Source of the DNA: Bretschneidera sinensis
Lineage: Eukaryota > Streptophyta > Magnoliopsida > Brassicales > Akaniaceae
Length of the DNA stretch: 64,000 bases
Assembly (NCBI GenBank): GCA_023935145.1
Contig: CM043699.1
Location: 141,962,036-142,026,035 of the forward strand
Direction of reading: 5' to 3'
Positions within the stretch are counted from its first letter, which is position 1; every line of letters begins with the position of its first letter. A program made the translations under genes and the position numbers. The notes under the pieces were generated by a model, which saw only the letters and a list, made by a program, of their open reading frames with translations, did not search any database and had not been told where the DNA came from. Below, in pieces: positions 1 through 12,800 of the stretch.

Positions 1-792
1 GCTTTCACTTACTTTTCTTCCTGTATTTTTTTCATTGCTACCCCTGATTAATATCTTTCAGTTTCTAATCTTACTATATCTTTCCTCTTTCTTATCATAA
101 TCACTGAGATTTATCCATTAGGTGAAGTGTTCTATCACCTTCCCTACATACTAGTAAATAATGAACCCTGAATCCTAATGAGCCAAGCCACCAGTCTCTC
201 TCAACTATAACTTCTACCTGCATCGTCTTCAGCTGGAGAAAAAGCTCTCGCTCTCGATCTCTCTCTCCACACTTCTTGACATTGGGCCTCAACAAAGACA
301 GAAAATGAATAATAGATTGGTTTCTCTTTTAGCTCAGTTATCTTCATCTTGTTGGCAAAATAGAGAATAGATCTCCATTTTCATAAAAGAAAGTTGTTTC
401 TCTCTCTATCCTCATATTTTTTTCTCTAACTCTGAAATGATTTACTATTTCTTAGGTGATTCTTTTCGGATAATGGAAGAAAATTATCCATGATAGTTGC
501 CACCATTACCAAAAATATTAACCAGAAAAGTTGAGGTAATTTGTCTGGAAAATCAGATACCTGAACCAACTTGAACTGATTTGCTTTTATTCCTCGATTA
601 GAAGCAGTATGACTTTCTGCTTTATCTGGTAAGTTATGGGTTCTAATTTTGTGCAATCCAGAGAATTTAGTTTAGGGTGCAACTTTTGAGGAACCTGGCC
701 TGGACCAAGCTGTGCACACCCATATCAAGTACATTTAGGAATAAAGGGTTTACAAGAAAATGTTGATGGGCCTAATTAGTCTGATTCTGCAG
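1..792 (+). other. Intron of the O-fucosyltransferase gene (left end cut)
   Basis: No coding exon of the downstream gene could be found here. The next exon starts at 793 after a CAG acceptor and carries the last base of a split codon, so the coding sequence continues upstream of the window. This stretch is therefore at least part of one intron. The short open frames on the minus strand match no family I know. Confidence 0.6.
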
Positions 793-1805
793 GTGTTTTG
801 ATATATTTACTTCAGAAGAGCAGACTATACTGAGGAAGTATCGAAAGGAAAATTTTGCGGAGAAAAGACTTGTTTATAAAGAAAGAAGGGCCATTGGAAA
901 ATGCCCACTAACTCCAGAAGAGGTGAAATTTTGTTTAATTGTTATCATTATCCTCTTGTTTGTTACTTGAACACATGCACGCAATTAGTAACATTGGTTG
1001 AGCTTGTTACTTGTAAAAAAAAATTGGTTGAGCTTGTTAAGTTTACAGAAGGATTATGAGACTTCTGCTCAACTTGCTACTTAGTTTTCTTGTGACATTT
1101 TGCATTAATTTTCAACAGTAGCAGGCAGTAAACAATGTTTCTTTCTATATATGTGAGACAGTATAATGCTTCTTCTGGCCGCAGGTTGGTCTTATATTAC
1201 GTGGAATGGGATTTGACAATTCTACCAGGATATACCTAGCAGCTGGTGAACTGTTTGGTGGGGAGCGATTCATGAAACCATTTCGGGCTTTGTTCCCTCG
1301 CCTTGAGAATCACAGTTCTGTGGACCCGACAGAGAAACTGCTTACGAACACACAGGGATTGCTAGGGTCTGCTGTGGATTACATGGTTTGTCTTCTCTCT
1401 GACATTTTTATGCCAACATATGATGGACCAAGCAACTTTGCCAACAATCTCCTGGGTCACCGTCTTTATTATGGCTTTCGGACTACTATCAGGCCTGACA
1501 GGAAAGCTCTTGCTCCTATTTTCATTGATCGAGAGCATGGGCGGACGGCTGGTTTTGAAGAAGCAGTAAGGCGGGTCATGCTAAAAACAAACTTTGGTGG
1601 GCCTCACAAGCGGGCTCCACCTGAATCATTTTATACAAATTCCTGGCCTGAATGTTTCTGTCAAACATCACCCCAGAACCCTGCTGATAAATGCCCTCCA
1701 GAGAATGTTTTGAAAATTTTAAGGGGTCGGTTGGAGAGTGAAGCAACAAGTGACTCAGAATCTTCGACCAGAAGAAATTCAACAATAACCATGGCCGAAA
1801 GATAA
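793..1805 (+). CDS. O-fucosyltransferase family protein (DUF246 type), 3' part only
   Basis: Two exons are visible: 793-922 and 1185-1805, giving about 249 C-terminal residues and a TAA at 1803-1805. The intron 923-1184 begins GT and ends GCAG. The translation has the hallmarks of plant O-fucosyltransferase (PF10250) proteins: a CPLTPEE segment, then STRIYLAAGELFGGERFMKP, then SNFANNLLGHR and YYGFRTTIRPDRKALAPIF. It ends in a Ser/Thr-rich tail. Family members are Golgi type II membrane proteins that transfer sugar from a nucleotide donor; the acceptor here is unknown. From memory it is closest to Arabidopsis At1g04910. The 5' exons with the membrane anchor and the N-terminal catalytic half lie outside the window. 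No frame break is seen. Confidence 0.9.
1010..1022 (+). mobile_element. Tail-only LINE insertion, plus orientation
   Basis: CTTGTAAAAAAAA sits between identical 17-mers ATTGGTTGAGCTTGTTA (993-1009 and 1023-1039), inside the intron of the O-fucosyltransferase gene. Confidence 0.8.
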
Positions 1806-2590
1806 GAATTTGGCCTCACATTTGGTTGGTGGTGTATTTTCTCTCCAGTATTGAACCGTATGCGCTAAATTGGAGGAAGGAACGGGTTTCCGGACCTTGT
1901 TCCTGCTATTCAGGTAATATTTATCTGTTATTTTCTCTAGGTACAGTGTTCCCCAAATTAAAGCTTTTTCCAATCTAGCCATGGCAGATCTGTTCATTTA
2001 CCACCGTGCCTTTCCTACCGGTGTTAGTGTATATTTTTCTTTCCCAGCTGGCTATTTCCTACTATGTTCTTGCATTGGTTCTCTTTCTTCATGATGTTTT
2101 TTCTGCTTTCTCCATCCTGATATGTAACTTTATCATGCCCATCTTTAGTAGAATGTTCTCTCCCCCTCCCTCCTTCCTTCCCTCATCGAATTTATATTTA
2201 AGCATCACAGCTCATAGGTAGTTCATACTCCTGACCTTCGACGTCAAATCCTCCCAGATGCGTCAGTGCTTTCATGGCATTATGCTTATATATTTTGCTT
2301 ATGATAGTGCACGGCATTATGTGCTATTTTACTTTGTGAGCATTAGGCTTTTTTTCACATAATTCATTGATTTCTGCATTTTCTTTTTAGGTCTCTTGAT
2401 TGGATTAATTTAAATTGGCGGCTCTTCAATTGTTGGCATTCTCTCATGGGATAAAATAGTTGGGAAATCTGTTGGGTGCTGGAGGTTCAAGTTATCTAGG
2501 GTTTGGTTTACACTGTTGTTCTACGGATAAATTGGTCTAAACAACCAAGATTGTAATTTTTGCATGCATTAAAATTCTGGCATTTTGTGG
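1806..2590 (+). other. Probable 3' UTR of the O-fucosyltransferase gene, with a possible UTR intron
   Basis: The segment after the stop codon has no convincing frame. A good donor (CAG|GTAATA near 1914) and acceptor (TTTTTAG|GTCTC near 2391) would define an intron in the 3' UTR, and the stretch ends in T-rich and A-rich sequence. This is inferred from splice-site look-alikes only. Confidence 0.35.
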
Positions 2591-3861
2591 ATTACCATTT
2601 TACGAACCGAACGACACTGTATGTTATGATTGACCTAACACAAAAATGAAATACTATGTACCCAATAAATTGTGTATTTTTATGAAAGTTTGGTTTGAGA
2701 AGTCTTGATAAATTATGATCATACATGTATGCTGTCTCACGCTCACATTCATAACCACGATGACACATTAGCATAAACAAATAATTAAATTGAACCAAAA
2801 GCAAAATTTTATGTAACCTTTTCTTCTTTCTACGTTTTAATGGGGCAGAGCCATGTACTCTTGGAGCTTTACACCGTGCCGACATTAATCATATAACACG
2901 GCATGAGACATGGATACTGTTGAACAAAGGGTTTCCTCAACTACGTTTTCCTTTGTTCTTTCACTCCTGTAACGAAGCTTTAGATCTTGTTTATTAGCGT
3001 GCGAATACTGGACTTACTATGAATCCAGGCTCTGGTTGGGAATGAGATGACAATATTTTATAGTAGTTAGTGATTCACTTCATTGGTGCAGCTCATAAAA
3101 AAATAGAAACTATATAGTGTGTCCATGATCAGTACTTCATATTCATTTGGCAAAGGTTTAGCAAACATTGAGAAGTTACATAGAAAATTCTAACAAATAT
3201 TGCTATTCTCGTGAAAACCAAAGCTGATCTCTGATCTTATAGAAAGGTCGAGTCCATGAACGGCAACATTAATCTTCTTGTAGTTTTCTTTGTTAGCCCA
3301 TCAGCCACGGTTGAGGTGAACTATCATAATATATTGACAGATTCGGTATACTTTTTTAACCTTGAGAAAAAAAGACTTAATAAAATAGTGATATATAATA
3401 TGATTCACGAATTCATAAATAACTCAAATTGCAGTATTTTCTCAAATGACGGAACACATACACTGAAACCATACCTCATTTAACTTGTTCCCCCTCGTGG
3501 GTCAAACTGCTGGATTTCCTTCAACAACTTGTGCAGGGCTCAGGCCATTGCGGATAGCAAGGGTATAAGCAATTACACCTCTGAAAGTATTTCACAATAA
3601 ACCGACTATGATCCGATACCACAAAACCATAAAGCTTAAGCACCACCTTATCAATCTGAATTAAAACAAATACGTGCCCCTTCCATCAAACTAACAATTA
3701 ATTAAAGAAAACAAAGAAACTATCTCTCCCTGCATGTTAGCTGTTACTTTCAACCAACATTTACATCCAGTAATATACAAGCATTACATTTCGGAAGACA
3801 AAGAAACGAGGGGGGAAAGGTAAAAAAAAAGAAAAAGAAATCACGTCTATGGTTAATAAAA
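2591..3861. other. Intergenic region between convergent genes
   Basis: Lies between the 3' ends of the O-fucosyltransferase gene (+) and the Rab-GAP gene (-). The right part, about 3480-3861, is likely 3' UTR of the Rab-GAP transcript. Short open frames (about 2592-2885 and 3256-3483) resemble nothing I recognise and have no gene-like context. Confidence 0.5.
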
Positions 3862-6800
3862 TTAGCCAGAGGATTGAGTACGCAGCTTATTTGCAACATA
3901 GAGCAGATGGCTGACATTTGTTGAGGGATATTTCTGAAGTAGCTTAAGATTAGAAGTGAAATCCCCAGCAAGCAGGCGCCTCCTAATCAGAATCAACATT
4001 GCACAACATATCCGAAGCAGAGTCTCCTGCAATATTAAGTAATTGTTAGTTTCCTAGCTTCTATTTCATTTCTTTTTATTCAAAAACAGTAAACTTCAGA
4101 AGTACTGTCATACACATCATCCTCTAGTAACAGGAACAAATGGAACTCCTCCATTTGATTGGTCAACATAATTTGAAACTCAAATGTACAATCCAAGGCA
4201 ATATTTAGCAGAAAAGTACATCTACACTTTGTTCTCGAAAGATGGATTTATTCTGGAAAACAAATCCAAAATTATTAAACCTGTCATATTATTAGATTGA
4301 TGGAGAAAGAAACCTTAGGCTCTACATGATTATTAAATTATTGAAATTGATTTTCATTTGCACACTATCTGAGTTATTAGATAGCCATCCACATCTATAT
4401 CATGTCATATATGACATTGCTACAAATAGCATACTATTATCACCTGAGCAAAGATGTTGCCAGAACATGTGAGCACTCCAACCATAGAAACGCATAATAC
4501 ACCTCTTAAGGTTGGACAATATACTTCTTTTTTATCCTACATGTGAACAATATTCTAATGGAGAATACACCTGTTGCTTGCACCCCCCACACTTGGGATA
4601 ATTAACCAGCTTCAAGCAAAATAATATGAGAGGAAAAGAAATTCAATCCTACCTGAGGGCCTTCAGGGTCGCTCAGGAGTGTGTCCCAAATGTGGAGGAT
4701 GTCCGCAAAATTGAATTCTTGAGTCAAGAGGAGAGTAATCCACCTAAATGCATAAAACTGGGGATTGACCTGCAATTTTCAAATTCAAAGCAGTTAATAA
4801 TTTCTTTTATAGAATAAATGATCAACGAAAGACAATATTGATAATCAAATATTGGGCATCTGCTGAAAACTCAGACATGAGAACAACTTTTACAATGTTC
4901 AGCCTTTATATCCTTGTCATAGTGCAATGAAAACAAAATAATTAAATGATAACAAATATATATAGGAGCACCAATATGACGGAGATCACTAAAGAGAAGC
5001 TCATATAACTAGAACTTAAGCAAACACATTATTGAACGCATCATGCCCTCAAAGCACACACTTGAGTTCTCTCTAGCAATCATCACAAATTCAAATATGA
5101 ACACCAACACAAGCACAGACAATAAATCCATAAGTCGTAGTAGTGAATAAGTAATCCAAATATAGCAAGTACACATGTTACTTGCCTTACAGTTTATCTG
5201 CCATTTCAAGATGTTTGGAAATGTAAAAAGAATGACTGCCATCATCTAAATAGGATAACCCTTTAAACTAGAAAATAAACCTATTATTCAAAACAAAAAA
5301 CTGGAAGGTCAACTAACGTGTAGAGCACAAAACTTTCAGGATGAGCCACGAAATTCAGCAAAGGGAAAGAGGTCATGGAAAGATAACAGTTTATAGAAAT
5401 AAACAAGATATAATTTGAAAAACTATGCCTTACTTTCGTTGTGACCTCTAGATGCCGCCAAAGTTCTTCATCATGCTCCTTCAAAAGCTGTGACAACTTT
5501 GTAATCGTGGAACGTATCCCCACAACACTGTTGTCAAGTTGCTGACAGAAATGATCCCGAAATCCACTCAATAACTCAACAAAACAGAAGAATGTATCTG
5601 CTTCTGCAGAAACCTACATAACTTAAAATAGGAAATGATAAGCATAAGGAAGGTATAAGATATAACGAACAAAAGAATGAAAAGAACATGACCATCATGA
5701 TTATTCCCACTATAAATTCATGATACCAATAGAATTGATATACTTTATTTTTACTGCTGTTTTGCATTGCGTCTTAGGCCACAGGTTGTTATTGGTGATA
5801 TAAATGCCGCTCTGCATCTCAATGTTTCTAAATATTTTCGTTTCCGGGAAAATCATGAAGTTAATGTTGATGAACAAACATGTAGTTCACATTTTCCTCT
5901 TCTCTGTGTTCACGTTCTTTGATCTGCTTTATAACGTTAACAAACGAGCAGTGAGCACCAGTGATACAAAAACAAATTTGATTATGTTTCTATTCTCAAA
6001 TTCAGTTCCCTCTTAAACCATCCTATTATTTCATCAATTTGTATAGATCAATCAGACAGCTTAATGGTGTCCCGAGTTTCTCTGCATCAATGTATATGTG
6101 AAACAAAAGCAGGAGAATCTCATGGTCAGCCAACTCTTCCTGGTTACTTTTCTGAACAGTCCAAAACAGTTTGCAGGATTCCAAGTAATGACCAAGTACC
6201 TCAGTAAATTCATAAATAAATTCAATTCTGCATAACTTTCCCTGCCACGTCTCTTCTATCCATTAATCTCAAAAATCTGAATACCATTTCTTCACTGAAA
6301 CCCTAAAACTTTGGTTTTATCTTTTATTGACTTCATCATTGGCCTACATTAACCCTTTTGGGTCACATTCTTCCTTTTCTTTCCTCCGTTAATTTACTAT
6401 TGGCTAGTGTCATTAGATTCATCATTAATCTCAAGGTTCAGCCAAGAATGAAGCTCTTCAACACTGCTATGCAAAGGATAAATCAAAGATCCAGAAGCAG
6501 TTTGGGGAATCACAAATCTAGGAGTGTGCGAACAACCCAATTGGCTCAAGAAACTGGAGCACGTTTTCAACTTAACATGTACAATAATTATGTTTAGTAT
6601 CAACTTCATGAATTGAGAAAACCTCTGTGCTTGCTTCAGGTTAAGGTATCAAGACAAAATAACCCCAAGAAACCCATGCCAGACCTGTCAATATGTAATG
6701 TCATATATGTCGGTAGGGAGCTGTGAATGGGTCGCACAATTTTGATTGTCAAACCGGTTTCGAATCGATTAAAAATTTTGGTTCGATTAAGTTGGATAAA

Positions 6801-9800
6801 CAGTACAACTCGGGTATTTCATATTTATAAGTCAGTCAGTCAGTCTTGGCGGACAAAATAATTCTTAACCAAACCGACCAATTAACCGACTTTAATTTAC
6901 TTGATAAATTATTAATAATTATAAATATATATAAAATAACATATTTTTACTGTTAAGTCAGTTAATAACCGAAGTCGATCGAAAAAAGTCGGAATATACT
7001 AGTACAGTCGGGCTGGGGCAAAATATTTTATACCAAAAAAATCGGTTAACTTTTTTAACCGACCGTACCGCCCAACCCGACCATTTGAACACCCCTAAAT
7101 GTAGGAGTAACTTTTATATATCAAATTAGGTATCTACCTTATCGGCTGTGGTACAAGAAATGCATGCAAACCACCTAAACATAAAAGACGAAACCCTAGC
7201 CACAGAAGCGACCATAGCCACAGACACCTCATGTCTTCACCAGCATATTAATTCATCTCCCTTTCTACAAAAGAATTTCATCTTTTCTGTTTTGTTGCAT
7301 CTTCACTTGTTTGACAAAAGACTTCAGAGACTAAGTTACGATGTTAGGAGAAGACGCTGAAGAAGAGACCACAAATTATCAGTTAATTCATCGTAATGGA
7401 CATGTTAAGATATGTATTAGCTTCCTAATTAGATTTGGTTTCCTAGTTATTTAGTTTCCCAGTTCTAGTATAATTATAATTACTAATTCTAGTGGGTTTT
7501 ATGCTCTTAGGCTCTATATATCGGTTTTTCCATGTAATACATACTCTTACAACAATAATACAGAGTTTATTTCCAATCTAAGTTAACAGGACATTATTTT
7601 TGTTATTTTATCATTTCCTTTAATTCGTTTTGCTCAATGATTTTTTTATAAATAAAGCATTGTATTGAAAGGCACCAAGGAGGTCCCAGCCCATGTAAAA
7701 AAAAATTTACTTACAAACAAAAATTCAACTAGCTCAGACCACCCACTGAACCAAGAATTAAGGATGTGTAGCCATTCCTTTCTGACCACGACTAACTTCT
7801 CCTCTCCATCAAATTCCCTTTTATTCCTCTTGTTCCAAACAAACCAAAAGATGTAAAGGGGAATCAAAGCAATCAATTTCCTTTTTTCTTCATGAGCTTG
7901 AATACCCCTCTAAGCCTACAACTCTTTCAGTCTTTCTCGATGGATCCAGCCCCAACCCAAGAAATACCAAGCACCGATACCAACATCTTACATAAATGCC
8001 TAGTAGACGGGCAATGCAACAAAAGATGCAAAACAGAGTCAGCCTCCTCTTTGCAAAGATAACACCGATTAACGAGAACTTGCCTCTTTTTTTAGTATTA
8101 TCAATAGTTGAAGATCTTTTACAACTTTCCTCCAATGCAAAAAAGAAAAAGCAACTTTGTAGGAGCATTCCAAATTGTTTTCCAAGGGAATGCATCTAAT
8201 CTAACTCTATAAATTGATATATCAGGCTCTTATATTATTGATCTTAAGCATTTTCTATTGTTCGAAACGTTAAGCATTCCCGCTTGGTCATTTCGATTTT
8301 GTGTTTCACTTTTGCATAAACCAATTATTTCAATTCGATTCAATAAGAACTGACCTGAGGACACTCCAACATAAATTATATGTACTTGAATACCATTTAA
8401 ACTAGAGTTGTCTCCTCTCTCAAATGCTACTAACCTCATTAAACAATGCCAATGCTCGAGTTCCATAGTTTTTGAGAAATGCCACAAAGGGGTTGCTGAT
8501 CGCAACTGAAATAAACACAAAGTTTTTTTCTTTTTGATAAGTAAAAATGAAGTAGACAATGTGGTATACAAGAGTAGTCCACTGGAAAAAAAGAAAGAAA
8601 GAAAAAAGAAAAACAAGGAAAGGGAAGTAAGACCTAAATGTTACGAAGTCTAGGAATTCGACAAAAACATATGAGCTATCCAAGACTGTAGCAGTTCGCA
8701 CCAAGTATAGAGCCATCAGCAGCCCAGATTTTCAACTCCCCAATCAATTAGGGAGAAAAATTCTTCATAAGAAGCAACCTATTTCCTTTATACCTAACCT
8801 TCTCCCATCTTACCAGCACTCTTTCTAGACAGAACCCTTGAATACCAAAAAATGCAAGAATCATGGTAAAGACCTCCTGAACGCATGTGCAATGAGTCAG
8901 AAGATGATCGACCGTCTCCTCATCCTCTTGCACACAAAGCACCAACTTCACTTTCTTCCCTTTCCTCAAATTATCAGCCATTAAATCACACATATATTAC
9001 AGGCAATAAATCTAAATTGGCACTTCAACTAAATTAGCACAGAAGCAAACCCCTGACATGGTTCAAGAGATGAGCATAATTCAAGGTGAAGAATGTGGAT
9101 TTTTTTTTTGATAAATAAAACACCAAGGAAGTGCAACCCATGTGCATAAACTATCTACACGATAGTAGCTCTACAAAATCTATAAGATCTTCATTCACAA
9201 AAAATTACACTTAAACAAAAACTAAGGATATTAAACCACCTATCTCTAATCACTTCTATGGGCCTCTCTTCTATTTCTCTTATTCCAAATATGCCAAAAA
9301 TAGAGGAAAGAATCAAAGAGTAAGCCTTCTTTAACTCCTTAGAAGCACGAATACCACTCCAAGCCCACACTTCATCTTTCATGGAACCGTCAACCACCCA
9401 AGAACACCCAAAACACTTAAGTCATCTCCCACACGCTTCTAGCCAACGAGCACTCCACCAAAAGATGAAACACGGATTCAGTACAATCTTTACAAATACA
9501 AAATCTATTAAAAAGCAAGTAACCTAGTTGTTATGGAACAATTTAGATAATCAACTAGTTGATGCTACCAAGGATGTATATGGCACAAAATAATGAGATC
9601 AATATCAAGGGTCATATCCATCAAATATATGGTATGTCCCACAGGTAGATACAAGTGACAATTAGGCTACGTAATGGATGTGCTAATGCTTGGAATAAAA
9701 AATCAGAGGGCAGACTTATTAGAACAGGTACGATTAAATCTTCATCCTCTTTGAAAGCATATGGTTTTTCATGTACTTCATGTAGTGAAGCCTATAAATC

Positions 9801-12800
9801 CTTAGGGGGTGTTTGATTCATGGAAAGTTAGATTCCCATAATTAAGGAATCTAACTTTCCACAGATCAAGAAATTTAATTACTAGGGGATGTGATACTCA
9901 AGTGTTCCACTTACCAAAAAAGGGATATTCATGTGTTTTGAGTTTTGAAGGAAAGTAATATTTAAATTATGGGAAAGTTATATTTTTATGCTTGATTTTC
10001 ACTTGGAAAGTTATTTTCAGCATAACTTACAAATTATCCTTGAGCCTACTCAGTCTTTTTTATTGTTTTGTTAAAAAGAAAAATCCAACAATCTTAATTT
10101 TTTATTGGACCACAACCTTTTCATTTCATATAGGCATCTATTTGGAAGATAATCATAATTTTTTTTATTATAGAATCAAAAGTCCTACCTGGTGTGGAAG
10201 TTGCAGAGATTTTTTTTGGTAAATAAAAATTTATTAAGAAGCACCAAGAGGGTGCACCAAAAAGCCAAAGGCTATTTGCACTGCAGAAGCTCAAGAAAAT
10301 CTAAAAGATCATCATTGTTTACAAAAGAATTTCCTTTAACACAAAAAATAAGAGTGTTGAACAATTATTTCTAATAGTAGCATTCGGTCTTTCAATACCA
10401 TCTAATGCGCTCCGGTTCCTCTCTCCACACCATCCACCAAATAGAATGCGAAATTAACTCTAGAGCCTTTTTGACTTTTTTGGAGGCTCTCAAGCCGCTC
10501 CAAGCCCCAATTTCATCTCTCACAGACCCCGCAACTATCTAATGGATCCCCACCATTCTATAAGCCATCTCCCATAAACTTCTAGCTAACGAGCAATCCA
10601 ACAAGAGATGATAAACGGACTCGGCCTTCCCCTTACAAATAAAATACCTATTAACCAACACTTTTCCCCTCTTTTGTAAATTGTCAATGGTTAGAATTCT
10701 ATTCCACAAGGCCTCCCACAAAAAAAAAAAAAAAAAAAAAAACTTACTTTCTTAGGAGCCTTAGCACACCAAATAGCTTTCCAAGGGTAATTAGGGTGAT
10801 TACTAGCAAGGTCTTTATCAGTAAGAATATTGTAAAACTCTTTCACCATAAAGTCTTTATCCGGTCTAGATCTTCACCTCAATTCATCTTCCCTCCCCAT
10901 CTCAATTTTAGAAGAAAATAAAGAATCCAAAAACAAAACAACTTCCTTGACCTCCCAATCTTGAACATTATGAATAAAAGGAATAACCCAAGAGACCCCT
11001 TCATTAGTCAAAGCAAAACAAGAGCTAACCCATATTTCTTTGTCTCTAACCAAATTAGAGACACTCGGGGATTTATCCTTAAGTACCATAACCGAGCCTT
11101 CACTCCATTACCCACCGAGATCTCAATATAATGCTGAAACTCTTCCCAACCTTTCTAATCCACTTCCACACTCTTACTCCATAAGCTCCTTGCGGTTCTT
11201 TGGACACCATCACTTTTCTCCACAAATGGCCTTTCTCAACAATGAATCTCCATAGCCATTTACCAAGAAGGGCCTTATTGAGCAAGGAGAAAATTTGATG
11301 GCTGAGAAGTACATAAGTCCGTAAAATTGAAAGAAAAATTACAAAAATAGGGTTTTGCGTGTATTATATAAATGGATGTCTTTGAGATTATAAGAATTAT
11401 GTGAGGATAAAATCGTTTACACAAGGAGGTGGGATAATCGCTTACCCACCTTTTGTCTCAGGAAAGTTACGTTCCACAATAGAGGGAAAGTGGAAAAAAA
11501 TCAAACAAGGGAAAGCGAGGAATCTTTTAACTTTTCCAGGAAAGTTTCGTTCCTAGCAAACCAAACAGCCCCTTAATGTAATTCTATTGAAACATGATGA
11601 AAATAAAAATCACATTTGACACCCAACCACTGGTTTCAATTTCTAGATGACCAATACACTTTCTAAATTATTCTGTTCCTACAATGGAGTAGCTAGACAG
11701 CAAAACAAACTTTAAATCTAGTAAAACAGCATAACAATATATTACTGTTCAAACGCAACTAAAATATCATCAAACAAGTAACAGAAACATGTTTCGGATA
11801 TAGACAACAATAAAAAAGATAAATAGATAAATAAACAAGGTCAATTTACCGCATTTTCTTCATCAGGGTCATTTCTAAATACATAATAAATTGGTGCCAA
11901 AATTTCATTCATCCCTTGAACATATCTGATACCCGGATTTAACTTCGCAAATACAATCAATATGTTCCTCAAAGCCTCCTGAAGACGTGAGGCACATGTA
12001 AGTCAGCCCAATCGGTTGAATATATATTAAAACTCAAACCAGAAACCAAGGGCATACCTGATTAGATTTTGCGAATGACGAGTCCCCAGAGAAAAAGTGA
12101 AAGTCTGGATGGGTGCGCATGACATCTCGGTCAATCTGTTCCATGATCTCTGTGTCCTACAGAAAGCCAAAGGTGACGTTAGAGATCTCACAAGAATGAT
12201 GCATATGCACCTCCTAATACCATTGTAAAACTGTACAACAGAATAAAGCACAGGGACTTTCACTAGAGATCACAAACAGTAACATCAAGACAATGTCCTA
12301 CAATGGGTTATGCCTAAAATAGTAGTGTAAGTGGTATTTTGTTAATATAATATAAAGAAATTAATCATGCTTTGACCAAGGCAACCTCTAAGCTTTTGAT
12401 GAACAGCTTGGTTCACAGCCCTATATCTACTCCATTTGAAGACACTCAGTCTCTGCACAAATAATTGATTATCACACCTAGTATATGGAAAGTGAAAAAC
12501 TTCCTATCAGGTGAGCTAATTATAATGACCAATAAGATGTTCCTTAACCTTTTCTTTTAGTGCTTTTCTGCGGGGAAAGTATTCAAACTTAAGACCTAGT
12601 GCAACTACAACGCATCCTTTTGCCACCTAAGTTAAAGTCCATGGATTTCCTGGCACCACTCACGCTATCTTTTTCCCTTCCCCAATGTGAATGAGAAAAA
12701 GGTCCAAGAAGTAGAGTTGTTCAAATGGCTACACTCTCTATAAATAAGGCTAAGGTATAATTCCACTTTCATTGAAGCCTAAGTTTCTAACAGGAAAATA

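Noticed and set aside
426..656. Minus-strand 76-codon open frame within the O-fucosyltransferase intron
   Set aside because: No recognisable domain, no gene-like context, and the region behaves as an intron of the plus-strand gene.
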